Assembly: GCA_033980235.1 (NCBI GenBank)
Contig: CM067065.1
Span: 27,902,655 to 27,966,654, forward strand
Length of the DNA stretch: 64,000 nt
Origin: Diadema setosum
Taxonomy: Eukaryota > Echinodermata > Echinoidea > Diadematoida > Diadematidae
Direction of reading: 5' to 3'
Positions 53,601 through 64,000 of the stretch are shown here, in pieces. Each line of letters begins with the position of its first letter. The first letter of the stretch is position 1. Both the position numbers and the translations under genes were made by a program. The notes below the pieces were generated by a model, which worked only from the letters and a program-made list of their open reading frames with translations, ran no database searches and was not told the origin of the DNA.

Positions 53601-56600
53601 GCGACATGGATATTAGACGACATGACAACTATAGACATTGTGAGTATATAGACGACTTGGCGACTAGATCAATTGCTCAGTAGACGAAATGCTCCTTAGA
53701 CGAGTTGGGTATTAGACAGTACGGTTAGTGGGCAAAGTGACTATTAGACAATATGTGTACTAGACAAAACAAGGTGTAGACCAAATGGGTATTAGACGAA
53801 TTGGTAATAGACGATTTGCCAGTAGACCAATTATAAAATAGAAAGAGTGGCTGTAGACGAGGTCAGTATAAACCAACCACTGATCAGCTTATTAGATACT
53901 GTACTTTAATGAAATAGCAAAGGCAAGTTTTTTTGAAGATCTAATATATGTGGTCGTTATCACAAATCATTCTGTAATATCTGACATTCATAGCGACAAA
54001 TGAGCAGTCCTTAAAATGACATGTTTACTTCAATTCCAACCATGATCTGTAGCTAATAGTCAGGGGGATAAACAAAGATAATTCGACATCCATTCTACTA
54101 CTGTTCATGACTTTTTCAGAGAAAGATCAGAGTGTTTTCAAGCTTAAATCTAAAGTGCCTCATGGAGAAAACAAAATGCATTGAGAGAAATATGGGATAA
54201 CTTGTCACCAAATCGTCTCAACAAGGAATTTAGAGTAGTGCCTATGTGTCACTACCCTGTGGTTATTATCACTTCTAATGAATGATTACACTTTTTTTCA
54301 AGGCTTCATCTGATTGTAGAAATGCACAATCATGGTAGTATACACTGTACATGCTCTCGTTTGAGCGCCACTTGCGCTGGGCTAACGTCCGAAATCCCAA
54401 ATGTCATATTTGATTCTTTTTTTCCCCTTCAAAACAGAATTGAACAAAGTGACAAAAAATATGTCAGAATCTTAGCAAAATATGCCCACGCAATGATCGT
54501 AAAACTACATTTCACTCTCAGTAGTGTGATGATAGTTTTTTTTTTTCTTTCATGAAAGCCTTAAGTGGTTGATGTATAACAACTATTCACATGAATTGTT
54601 TCAAGAAAACTTACGTTCGCACGCTACTCCATCAGTGTCTAGGTTGAACCCCTCAACACAGGTGCACTGATAGGTATCGGCTAGAGGCAGACAACCGCCA
54701 TGATTACTGTCACAAGGAAAATCGTCGCCATCGAGCTGACATGGGTGCAGCAGGTGCGCTGTACCAGCAGATTTGCTTGTGGAGATGGTAGATACCTGGT
54801 CAAAAATGTTTTCAGAAGTGGAGCCAAGCTGAGCTGAGGAGGTCGGATTTGAGGGATTCTCAAAAGTTGCATTTGCAAGTCCCGCAGACGTTTGATTTGA
54901 CTGAGCTTGAGGAAACGAGCTACTACTATTAGTAAGCACTTGATCCGAGTTGGGGGATGCTTGGTCCAAGTTGTTCGCAGAGGTTGGGTCTACCGGAGCG
55001 GGAGATGTTGAATTTGGATGATTCCAAGACTTAGTGGTTGCGCTTACAGAACCCCCGGATGTTTGGTTTGACTGCATTGCAGGAAGCGAGTTACTACGAT
55101 TGGTAAACACTTGATCCGAGGCGTTTAGGCCGATGGCGCCTGAAGCTGCGGGAGGGGAAGTTGGGAATGACCGATTCCCTGGGGTTGTGTTCGAAGAAGT
55201 TGAATGGGTTTGGCTTGACAGGATCTCCTGAGTTACCTTATTTTCTGGAAACACTAAAGTAAAGTATATGAACATTTTTTTTTTTTTTAAATCATAATAA
55301 AGGCTGCATTTATAATGTGTGATAGACAACCATAATTTAAACTTGTACATAAAAGTAATGAGTTTGCGTGTGTGTGCGTGCAGTAAAAGATGAATTTAAC
55401 GAGGTCCTGAAAAGAAGGAACAGTCAAATCGATTTTCTGCTTGTACTATATATTCCATGATCAGATATCTGATAAAAATACAGAATTTTACTCGAACTTT
55501 TACAGTCACGAAGTGTCAAGAAACCATGTGATATTTTGCATGAAATCTTTCCTTTAAAATAAAGTAAATTTGCTTCAACAGAGCAATCTTTTCTGTCTTA
55601 ATTCTAATCCTAGATTTCCCTGCCGAAAGTTCGTTGTAAAATTAAAAAAAAAACAGAAATATTTTGATAATCATGATGGCAAGGGGTATCAAAGAATTTC
55701 GTGATTTATGGTGGAGAAGTAATCTCAATATGGGCATTTTACATCACCAGGTCCTGGACATAAGACACTGATTTTTTTTTTCTATCATAATATGCCTCCA
55801 TCAAAGTCAGTTGATTTAAAGTGAACGTGTTGAAAAACAAAAGGTTTGGCAGCCATGCTGGCAACCATGGATAAGTCTTATCACTTAAGAACCTGTCTGC
55901 ATAATTACGACCACATCACATATTCTGAGAGTTGCCACGCTATTACAAACGGTACCCATTTTTATGATAAAAATATGTTTGTTTGTTTTTTTTTTTGCTT
56001 TAATTATCCTTGTTCTACATACCTTGCTGTATCTTTTACTCACTCCTTTCTAATAGCATCCGTATCAAACACTAGGCGATTTGAACAGTATTGGGTCTTT
56101 TCATTCATGGTCCATTCTCTAAAATAGCACAGATAAGGTAGGCCCTACATAATCCTAATTGGAGTGAGAATAAAGAATCCATTGACATACTCATTACCTT
56201 CACAAGTCACGTTGTCTGCGGCCAGGCGATATCCAGCGTTACATTGGCACTGGATATCACCTCCTCTGAAGACGCAGCCGCCATTTTGCTTGTCACATGG
56301 TAACGCTGTCCCTGTAAGGTTGCATGGTATTGTCTCGTTGGCTCTCGACAAGGAAGAAATGTCTGTGGCATACGACATGATTTGAGAAAATATAACGACA
56401 ATATCAAGGAATAATAAGGAATGCCAGAAGATGAATGTTTACGTGACGTATCGTATAGAACTGTGACAGGCATCACAAAACAAAACGAAACAAACACAGA
56501 AAAAGTCGCATCCCTTGATTTTACGTGACGATTGAAAAAAAAAAAAAAAAAACGGTAAAATCTACGTAGTCAATCTTGAGTTTTTCACATTTTCCGAAAG

Positions 56601-59600
56601 AGCTATCCTTCTTCTACATTATTAGTAGTCCAGTCAAAATAGGGTTTCACTCACAACTAATTGCAACAGTACGAATTCCACAGCAGTGCAATTTGTTATG
56701 GGCTCCTTAACACCATACTAAAAGTCCCAAGAAATCCAGTGGGGTAAAGTGGCTAAATTTGCATAATATGCAAATTAGCTCCCATTATGATTAAAATTCA
56801 GTGTTTCCATGAAAACTATGCATCTAGGTTTCAGATTGGAAAACCGAAAGTGTTTTAACCTATGTTTACAATGTCAGCTAGTGCGATGCAAACATTTCCA
56901 TGAACATAATCTGGGCCTCATTTGCATAATATGCAAATTAGCTCCGTATAATGATAAAAATACAGTGTTTCCATGAACACTATGCTTCTAGGTTTCTGAT
57001 TGAAACACCGAAAGTGTTGAAACTTATGTTTTCAATGTCAGTTAGTGCGATGCAAACATTTCCATGTACATATTCTGGGCCTCATTTGCATAATATGCAA
57101 ATTAGCTCCAATAGTGATAAAAATATAGTGTTTCCATGAAAACTATGCTTCTAGGTTTCAGATTGGAAAACCGAAAGTGTTGAAACCTATGTTTGCAATG
57201 TAAGTAAGTGCGATGCAAACATTTCCATGTACAAAATCTGGACCTTATTTGCATAATATGCAAATTAGCTCCAATAATGATAACAATACAGTGTTTCCAT
57301 GAAAACTATGCTTCTAGGTTTCAGATTGGAACACCGAAAGTGTCGAAACCTATGTTTGCAATGTCAGTTAGTGCGAGGCAAACATTTCCATGAAATTTCC
57401 ATAGTCTGGGCTCATTTGCATGATATGCAAAGGGTACCGAGCCAAAGGAATATTCAAATGCATTATAGTGCCCGATATGAGCTTATCAAGAGTGTTCAGA
57501 TGTGATATTTCAGTTTCTCTTCACCAAAAACAAACTTTTCAGCATTAGAAACCTAGTATGAATAATTTCAAGCGAATAATAGTTTGTTATCAGACAGATA
57601 ATGATAGCCTATCCATTAATTACGTAGAATCAAAGTACGCATTTAAACAACTGTCAACATCTATAACTTGTCCAATTTTGTAATCAATGAACTCTATTTC
57701 GAGACTTGATGATTCGAATCTGGATGATTCAGCTCTTGCATCCTTGAGGGTTTTGAGATATTGAAGATAGCACAGTCAAAGGAAACTGTGGGTAGTGACC
57801 AAAGTTACCCCTATCGATCATATTTCCATGGCCATTTGCAAAACATGCATCAACCAACGCGTACAATATTTTTTTGTAAGTCGTTTGGGCGTCTAGCAAA
57901 GACTCTTTTATTTCCATGAAAGTATATCTTTAAAAAGTGGTGCACATGAGTCAAAGCGACTCGGAGGGAGGTGCCCGAATTTATCCCTATACCCTCACGG
58001 CCCGGTACAGAACACAGTATACACACGTGAATACAGTTGTTTGAAGCGAAAAAAAAAGAAAAAAAACAACAACCCTCTATAACGTCATTTTCGTTTCATT
58101 TTCATTAAATTTCAGTGGAAGTTATAGAAGAATTATTGTTCTACAATATTTATAAGGTGAATATGGTTCACATACGAAGGCAACCACGTGGAGGGTGCCC
58201 AAAATTACCCCACCGAAAGGCAGTCTAAGACATGCAATAATCATGTACCAACGCAAATGCATAATCATGTTCTATGGGTACATGCCTTTAAACAGTGAGT
58301 CCTTCCGGTCCTCTAGCAAAGACACTTTTATTTTATGAAATCCAATGAGGTTAACAAAATATTATATTGCTCTGCAATTTTGACTTACACTGACACAGTT
58401 AAAGTGGTGATCATTCGAAGGGAGCCTCCCACTGTATATGGGAAGTGCCCCGTAATTACAACACACGGATACTATGAACGCAAATACTGACGTTCTTTGG
58501 TGCATGGTCTTAGAAGTAGTTCCGGCAATACAGCTACACACTTTTATATCAATGAATGTCGTGGAAATGATAGAAGAAGCATTGCTTCACAATATCTATT
58601 CAGTGAGAGGATGCACATTAAATGCCAATCCTGTGAGATGTGCCCAAAAGTACCCCACCCTCATGGCAATATAGAAAACATTAAATATCATTAACGCGAA
58701 TATACTATATGTTCCAAACGTACATGTTTCAAACTTCGATCATGTCATGCAGCAAGGGCACTTTTGTCTTCAAAAATACATAGTAGTTAAGAGAGGAGAC
58801 ATCCCTTAACAATATCCATATTGTCAAAAGGGTGAACATTAAAGGACAATCCCTTGGGAATGGTCCAAAGTTACACCTACCCTCACGCCCCCTTAAGACA
58901 AAACACAGATATTAGCAACGCAAATACCGTTGTTCTAGCGTGGATGGTTTTAAAAGTAGTCCCGGCAATACAGCAAATATACTATTTATCAATGAAAAGT
59001 CATGGAAATGATAGAAGAGGCTTAACTTTACACGATCCATACAGTGAAGAGGATGCACATTAAATGGCAACCCTGTGGGATGTGCCAAAGACATTCAACC
59101 CTCACGGCAACGTAGAAAACATATAATATCATACAACGCGAATATTATGTTCCAAACGTACATGTTTTCAAAATTCCATCGTGCTGGATAGCACAGGCAC
59201 TTTTGTGCCCAAGAAATGCAACTAATTAATAGAGGAGACATTGCTCTACAATAACTATATTGTCAAAAGGGTGAACATTCAAAAGTAATCCCTTGGGAAG
59301 TGTCCAAATTCACATCTACGCTCACGCCCCCTTATTACAAAACACAAATATTAGCAACGCAAATACCGTTGTTCTAGCGTGAATGGTTGTTAAAGTAGTC
59401 CCGGCAATACAGCAAATACAATTTTCATCGATGACAAGTTATGAAAATGATAGAAGAAACTTAACTTTACAAGATCTATACACTGGAGAGGGTGCGCATC
59501 AAACGGCAACCCTGTGGGATGTGCCAAAAATACTCCACCCTCACGGCAATATAGAAAACATATGATATCATATAACGCGAATATATTTATGTTCCAAACG

Positions 59601-61253
59601 TACATGTTTTCGAAATCCCTTCGTGCCGTATAACAAAGGCACTTTTGTTTAAATAAAAAAATGCAACTAATTAATAGAGGAAACATTGCTCTACAATAAC
59701 TACATTGTCAAAAAGGTGGACATGCAAAGGTAATCCCTGGGAAGGTGTCTAAATTTACACCTACGCTCACGCCCTTTATGACAAAATACGGATATTAGCA
59801 ACGCAAATGCAGTTGTTCTAGCGTGAATTGTTTTAAAAGTAGGTCCAGCAATACAGCAAATACACTCTTATATAAATGAAAAGTCATGAAAATGATAGAA
59901 GAAGATTAGCTTTACAAGATCTACAAAATAAAGAGGGTGCTTATTGAAGGGCGACTATGTGGCGTGTGCCCCCGAAATGCCCTTTATCCTCTTGGCAATA
60001 CAGTACGGGAATATATATGTTCCAAACGTACATACTGTCAAAATTCGATCGTGCCTTATAGCAAGGGTATTTTTGTTTCCAAGAAATACAATGTAATCTA
60101 TACAGGAGACATTGCTTTACAATACTTATATAGTAAAAAGTGGTGTACATTTAAAGCGGCCCCTTGGGAGGCGCCCAAAGTTACCCCCTCAACCCCACGT
60201 CCCCATATGCAAAACGTGCATTATGCCAACGTCAGTACTGTTGTTATGAATGTACTCTTACAGTTACCGCTAATTTGCATTTCATGTTAATTATTTTCGT
60301 ACGACCAATTCGAAAAGGCATCCATCGTGTTCATTGACCTACACAATATAAGTTTATACATTTGAATCTTTAAAATTGGATAACGGGAAGCTGAGATCTG
60401 TCAGCTTCCTCTCATTTCAGGTGCTAATTTGCATATTATGCAAATTTTACTATTTTGCCCCGCTGGATTTTTTGGGACTTTTAGTATGGTGTTCAGGAGG
60501 CCTCAACGACTTACACTGCAGTGAAATTCCTACTGTTGCAATTAGTGGTGGGTTACCCCATAAAAATCGCTAGATTGACTGGACTATAGTTAGCTTGGGA
60601 TCATAATATAAATGGTAAAGTGTGATTTCAGCATTTTATTTTCTACTACCCATTTTGGGGGGAGAGCAGAATGATCAGGTATGTCTCAAAGGCCCCCTTT
60701 CATTTCTTCAAATCATTGGCACATTCTTCACTTTCAAGTCAAATAACTTTTGACAGAATAAGGCTACTGCTTTGAGAGTGTGCATTGTTTATGGACAGAA
60801 TGTATTAATAGAAAACATTTAATTTCAGCTAAATCTGATAACTCCTTATTGTTTTTGCTCCAGTGTTTCTCTTTTTTTTCATCCTGTGTTTTGTCCCTTT
60901 CATCGCACAGCTAGCACGGCTTGCTAAATTAAGCTCTTGAATAGAACCTCTACTTCAGCCTCTTTTCTCTGTTCACACTTTTTCAGAGTGTGTGCTTTCT
61001 TTTCAGTGTTGAAAAAGGTTAGGGGAGTCCATTCGAATTGAGCTATACATTACTTTAAAGATTATATTCTGGTCTTTCAGAATCTTTCTGAACTAAAAAT
61101 CCATGTCTGGCGACGTTTTGTTGGTTTTGTGATGCAGGGTCACAACCTGACAACTGTTTTCGTGTTTGTGCTTTTAAGTGATCCATCCTCTACAGCAACT
61201 TAGTGTTTTACTTCTGTTCTGTTCAGAAGGTGATTGTTTATAATCATGTGTGC

Positions 61254-61288
<35 letters not shown>

Positions 61289-62881
61289 TCTGTGTGTAAC
61301 TGTGTATGTTACGTGTGTGAATAAATTGTTCAGTTGAACGGGAACACAAAATCTTGATCAAATCTTCGTTGAATGAATAAATTGTTATCCCTACACAAAA
61401 CTAGGTGCTGAACACAATGTTTTCTTTTTCAAATTGTGTAATATCCATACATTTATTGATAAATTTCTATATACGTATACATGCATGTTTACTTAGCTGA
61501 CACAAGTTGTAAAAAATGAAGAATTGTCTTTTGGAGAAAAGTAATAGCTAAAAAAAAAAAAAAAAAAAAGATCTTACAATAACTATGAATATTACAATCA
61601 TAGCCCCCGTCATGGACTACTGCGTTTAGAATGGAATGAAATTGCATATTATTATGTCTGATGGTGCTCCTGGGAGGTATATCGGCAAAAGCGGTGTTTG
61701 AAAGAGTATAAATTTTTTTTTAATATTTTGAAAAGTAAATTAAGTATATCTATAAAACTTATTTAGAAAAGCACGTTTGTTAAACATAGGATTTCTAGTG
61801 CAAAAGTATTTCTGATTGCATACGAAAAGTATACCGGGCGCTATAACGATATAATGGAATGACACGTATTGGCTATTCTTTCTGTCACAAATCGTATGTC
61901 CTTTAAACCAACACTTATGAAAACGACGTACTGTATCCTAACAACTCGAATCGCATGCTGACGTGTTCGTGCCAAGAGATTGGTAGTATCCGAAAGTAGC
62001 GAGCAATCACAGCAGTGGGCAAGTCATTTTCTACCGGTGTGTTTTTGTCCGTGTTACCGGTGAAGTTCTGCAAATGAAACGATAGGCGAAAATTCAGTAC
62101 CTTTAGGTCTGCTTACAATTGCAGTGAAAAGTCGACATTTACAGTTTAAATTTGATATGTTCTTCACCTTAAGAATGTCATACTTTCATGCTCTCAGGAA
62201 TTTCAAAAAAGTGGATTAGGATTATTTCCTTGACTCCACTTTTTCCGTAAATATTAGAGCAGAAATTGCAGGATGGCGACTTATCTAAATTCGAAGAGGC
62301 GTCAAATTTATGGCAGTATTTCAGGCGACAAGACGATTACTTGACATCACCTTCGGGTACTCGTACATAAACCATCATAATATGCAACGCACGTGTAATC
62401 ATACTAATGGTTTTAAATAGTAACTATGAACCTTTCGATTGTGACCATGTCAAATTCAAATATTGAGATGAAACCAACTATGCAAAAGAACAGTAATAAA
62501 GGCATGTGGGGTACTTTAATTCAACTTCATAAATAGGTCTACTTCTGGATGCAACAAGAGAGGTATCATTGCTTTCTCAGAGATATAACAGTACTCCTTT
62601 TAAAAATTGCTGCTAAATAATTTGGTGATCAAATTTCTCAGTATGAGTATCGGTTTGCCTTGGACTTACAAACGGTTTTGTTCCGTCCGCAGAAACGGTG
62701 CGGAATAGTGATTCCCCGTCCTTTCTGTACTGGACCTGGTAACTCGTTACCCACTGTGAGTAGTTCGGGTAACGACCTTGGGTAATGACCCCGGTGATTA
62801 GGAAGTTCGCTAAAAGATCCACCTGTATCCATGGTGATGGATCATCATTTGCCGCGCACCACGCCCCTCTTCGACCGCCGC
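50564..62881 (-). CDS. Gene D: F5/8 type C-EGF-stalk-EGF membrane protein (5' end outside the visible model)
   Basis: The model joins minus-strand exons 62881-62670, 62067-61932, 56362-56198, 55253-54615, 51960-51803 and 50626-50564. After the two bases completing an upstream codon, 457 codons including the stop remain open. Order: the C-terminal two thirds of a discoidin (F5/8C) domain, EGF, a ~150-residue Ser/Thr/Asn-rich stalk with EGF, transmembrane exon, and a tail with PMYKLVKLQ. The start of the F5/8C domain and the signal peptide are not found and probably lie beyond 64000. F5/8C domains bind phospholipid or glycan surfaces in known proteins; the ligand here is unknown. Confidence 0.82.
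50733..51650. mobile_element. TGTGACC-family element split by a TTAA MITE
   Basis: The left end is degraded ('tgtgcctgtgtatcagaaac'). The body follows to about 51190, a 364-bp inverted-repeat element interrupts it, and the last part of the body ('attgagttgtacatcatttt') resumes. It lies in the intron between the gene D membrane and tail exons. Confidence 0.65.
51192..51555. mobile_element. MITE with TTAA target duplication, long hairpin
   Basis: TTAA-AGGGG on the left and CCCCCT-TTAA on the right. Arms of about 150 bases are nearly perfectly complementary (for example 'cagaatggtctcatattcaa' and its reverse complement) around a ~50-base loop. TTAA flanks suggest mobilisation by a piggyBac-type transposase. 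Confidence 0.85.
51803..51960 (-). CDS. Gene D exon: transmembrane segment
   Basis: The phase-1 acceptor (TTTGATTTTAG) opens FSRLYIMLHSAFPFG, a hydrophobic run LLFGVIMAVYGVSISIPLII, then RALVNAVVRLRVKTTKE. The donor AAAGAG|GTATGT is phase 0. A second AG ten bases in would give phase 2 and is rejected by comparison with gene B. Confidence 0.87.
52045..53885. mobile_element. TU-like foldback element with arms of ~15-bp tandem repeats
   Basis: The left arm (about 52045-52500) is a run of ~15-17-base units on GTCTACTCCCAACTG and GTCTAAT..CCATTT themes. The right arm (about 53320-53885) has the same units inverted (AGTTGGGAGTAGAC). A unique ~800-base centre separates them. Sea urchin TU elements are described as foldback transposons with inverted arms made of 15-bp repeats, a good structural match. 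It lies in the gene D intron before the membrane exon. Confidence 0.78.
54615..55253 (-). CDS. Gene D exon: long Ser/Thr stalk plus second EGF-like domain
   Basis: A 639-base exon, both ends phase 1 (acceptor ACTTTAG, donor GAAC|GTAAGT). About 150 residues are rich in Ser, Thr, Asn and Pro and contain two imperfect internal repeats of about 55-60 residues (around SDQVFTNRSNSLPAMQSNQT and SDQVLTNSSSSFPQAQSNQT). This indicates a mucin-like stalk that grew by internal duplication. The exon ends with EGF HPCQLDGDDFPCDSNHGGC and YQCTCVEGFNLDTDGVAC. Confidence 0.9.
56198..56362 (-). CDS. Gene D exon: first EGF-like domain
   Basis: Six cysteines: ETIPCNLTGTALPCDKQNGGC, then IQCQCNAGYRLAADNVTC. Acceptor TATGCCACAG and donor GAAG|GTAATG are phase 1. 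It shares the C-x8-P-C-D first loop with the gene B EGFs. The intron upstream of it holds the 4-kb inverted-repeat element. Confidence 0.9.
56757..57430 (+). repeat. ~163-bp tandem repeat, about four copies
   Basis: 'tttgcataatatgcaaatta' recurs near 56759, 56922, 57085 and 57248, with a decayed fifth near 57415. Each unit also holds 'cagtgtttccatgaaaacta' and 'ccgaaagtgt'. The palindromic TTTGCATAATATGCAAA core also occurs in the terminal repeats of the host element. Confidence 0.87.
58000..60200 (+). repeat. ~430-bp tandem repeat, about five divergent copies
   Basis: Shared phrases such as 'gttccaaacgtacatg' recur near 58710, 59150, 59590 and 60018, along with 'gcaatacagcaaata' and 'ccctcacggcaa'. 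Units diverge by 10-20 percent by eye. No continuous open frame. Confidence 0.8.
61932..62067 (-). CDS. Gene D exon: F5/8 type C domain, C-terminal part
   Basis: The phase-0 acceptor (CATTTGCAG) opens NFTGNTDKNTPVENDLP, then VIARYFRILPISWHEHVSMR and FELLGY. This is the F-x-G-N-x-D-x-x-T-P-V to R-x-E-L-x-G end of a discoidin domain. The usual closing Cys is Tyr here. The donor TACA|GTACGT is phase 1, matching the next EGF exon. Confidence 0.9.
62670..62881 (-). CDS. Gene D exon: F5/8 type C (discoidin) domain, middle part
   Basis: Translation includes GAWCAANDDPSPWIQVDLL, then FLITGVITQGRYPNYSQWV and SYQVQYRKDGESLFRTV, the typical W-[IL]-Q-V-D-L and G-[VI]-x-T-Q-G-R core of F5/8C domains. The acceptor TTTTATACAG is phase 1 and the donor TTT|GTAAGT is phase 0. 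The preceding part of the domain must be in another exon to the right. Confidence 0.92.
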
Positions 62882-63098
62882 CTGTATAAAAGTGATTGCA
62901 CTTGGTGTTGGAAATCTCATGTCAGATAAATGTTGACAAATAAAATGAAAAAACAAAAAATCAGAGCTGAATCCACCTTTAGAATAGTGGTCAACTTTAT
63001 AGAGCAGAGGCTTCCATTACACGTTCACTGCTGCTTACTGCAGCAGCTGCTGCATAAAATTGGCAGCTAAGAAACTTAGCTCTGGGACTGATATCAGA

Positions 63099-63250
63099 GG
63101 GGGGGCATTTCATGAAGTATTTTTTTCAGGTATTGCGTCTGACAAAATGTTAAAATCTACTGAAATCCTTGCATCTGATTGGCTGAGAGCAAATTTGTCT
63201 GACATGTTGACGGACAAAATGCTTAATGAAATGCCCCCCCCCCCCCCCCC
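63099..63250. mobile_element. Short MITE with GGGGGCATTTCAT termini
   Basis: Ends GGGGGGGCATTTCATGAAG and TTAATGAAATGCCCCCCC are inverted. The interior 'tctgattggctgagagcaaa' matches the reverse complement of the element at 9842-9989, so the two belong to one family. Confidence 0.75.
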
Positions 63251-63284
63251 TGATGATCTACTCTCTTGCTCGTAAAAGGCTACT

Positions 63285-63560
63285 TGGACTAAAGTCGTTT
63301 GGTTAGTTTTGTCCAATGTTCATATTGCCCAATCCTCACGGATTGTAATGTCAAGTTTGGTTGATTATCGTTTCGCCTGATGAACAACCAGATGGTTTTA
63401 TTACAATCTACAATAGTTTGACTTTTTCCCATTTCATCTAATGGACTGTAAGCACTAGACGAAATGGGATGTTAGTATACGAAAAGGAATGAGGATAAAT
63501 GGCAATTGGAATAAATGTTTACTGGTTGAAGACGAAACAGGATTAGACCTTAGGAGTTGA
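63285..63560. repeat. Degenerate TAGACGAAATGGG-type repeats
   Basis: Short units like 'ctagacgaaatggga' and 'cccatttcatctaatgg' occur in both orientations. They resemble the outer units of the foldback element at 52045-53885; this is probably a small or decayed relative. Confidence 0.5.
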
Positions 63561-63867
63561 GACTGAAAGACTATTGAACAAAGTTGGAAAATCTACACTA
63601 TGAAGCGATATAGATCGCCTCTAAGATAGTTTTCAATTTAGTTTTTTGTTGTGCTCAAGCTTTATAAACATGAAGTAACATTATTTTTGACACTTCATTT
63701 GCAGTGAGTGTTTTAGTATTAATGGAAATGATTTATTTTAATTCAATAACAAATATCTCAAGGAACAGATATATGGGACAAAAAAAAAACAACAACAACA
63801 ACAACACATACCTGCTGTTTATCGTCGTTTTCTTCCTTCCTGTATCCTCCGAATGACACTACCCTTG

Positions 63868-64000
63868 AAGAGAATGGCTGTAGTAACTGATCAGTGGGAA
63901 TCAGTGGGAATGCTGGGGGATGATTGTTCAAATTCTTGTGGGATTCATTTAGGAGTAAACTATATATTTATTGTTGTGTGAAAACTATTTGCTTCAGAAC
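63868..64000. mobile_element. Partial copy of the TTAA hairpin MITE (runs off the window)
   Basis: 'taactgatcagtgggaatca' and the following sequence match the left arm of the element at 51192-51555. The right half lies beyond the window. Confidence 0.72.

Larger units (their letters stand above)
56626..60586. mobile_element. ~4-kb non-autonomous element with ~150-bp terminal inverted repeats and internal satellites
   Basis: Starts TAGTCCAGTCAAAATAG; the reverse complement of the right end reads TAGTCCAGTCAATCTAG. Inverted identity continues inward for about 150 bases ('ccatactaaaagtccca', 'tttgcataatatgcaaatt'). The interior is two tandem arrays, about 56757-57430 and 58000-60200. No transposase frame was seen. 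Confidence 0.8.
56465..61144. mobile_element. TGTGACC-family element split by a 4-kb insertion
   Basis: The left part (about 56465-56625) starts with a degraded 'gcatcacaaaacaaaacg' end. The right part resumes at 'tagcttgggatcataatata' (about 60591) and ends GTGATGCAGGGTCACA at 61144. Joining the parts restores a body sequence like that of 47859-48486. It lies in a gene D intron. Confidence 0.72.
62882..64000. other. Sequence upstream of the gene D F5/8C exon
   Basis: Contains the short MITE at 63099, degenerate repeats at 63285 and a partial MITE at 63868. The exon encoding the start of the discoidin domain is not here in any form I can support. Confidence 0.55.

Noticed and set aside
63785..63870. 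Candidate upstream exon of gene D ending CAGCAG|GTATGT
   Set aside because: The open frame would leave in phase 0, while the F5/8C exon needs phase 1, and the peptide does not resemble the start of a discoidin domain.

Overview
The window is animal nuclear DNA: AT-rich, intron-rich and crowded with mobile elements. Intron-split extracellular modules (LDLR class B repeats, EGF, kringle, F5/8 type C), CR1/L2-like LINE remnants, a tRNA-derived SINE, many short inverted-repeat elements and foldback elements with arms of ~15-bp repeats point to a marine invertebrate deuterostome. An echinoderm, perhaps a sea urchin, is my best guess. This is inferred from content only, with no alignment behind it.

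All recognised genes lie on the minus strand and read right to left. They form a cluster of single-pass membrane proteins built from phase-1 extracellular exons. Gene A (14983 to 3280, nine exons, 547 residues, frame closes exactly) has a signal peptide, a six-blade YWTD propeller, a four-cysteine EGF-like half module, a kringle, an EGF, a transmembrane helix and a short basic tail. Gene B (38610 to 20415, ten exons, 717 residues, frame closes exactly) has a signal peptide, an EGF, then [kringle-kringle-Ser/Thr stalk-EGF] twice, a transmembrane exon and a tail exon. The doubled block is a recent tandem genomic duplication (about 21.75-25.9 kb and 27.0-34.0 kb) that includes introns. Gene C (42053 to 41521) is visible only as a transmembrane exon and a tail exon with no upstream modules. 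Gene D (62881 to 50564) lacks its 5' end in this window and has an F5/8C domain split over two exons, two EGFs with a long Ser/Thr-rich stalk, a transmembrane exon and a tail exon. B, C and D share the same 3' layout: a phase-1 acceptor into the membrane exon, a phase-0 junction, and a tail containing a P-M-[YF]-K-L-V-K-L-Q-like motif.

Layout: 1-3.28 kb, repeats downstream of A; 3.28-15.0 kb, gene A, with a foldback element and a LINE in one intron and a SINE in another; 15.0-20.4 kb, intergenic repeats; 20.4-38.6 kb, gene B; 38.6-50.5 kb, mostly transposon sequence around the orphan C exons; 50.5-62.9 kb, gene D, with a TU-like foldback element and a ~4 kb inverted-repeat element in its introns; 62.9-64 kb, short elements.

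The encoded proteins look like cell-surface adhesion or recognition receptors with little cytoplasmic sequence. No ligand or pathway can be read from the sequence. Because the module phases match, exon shuffling, unequal duplication and alternative 3'-exon choice would all keep the reading frame.
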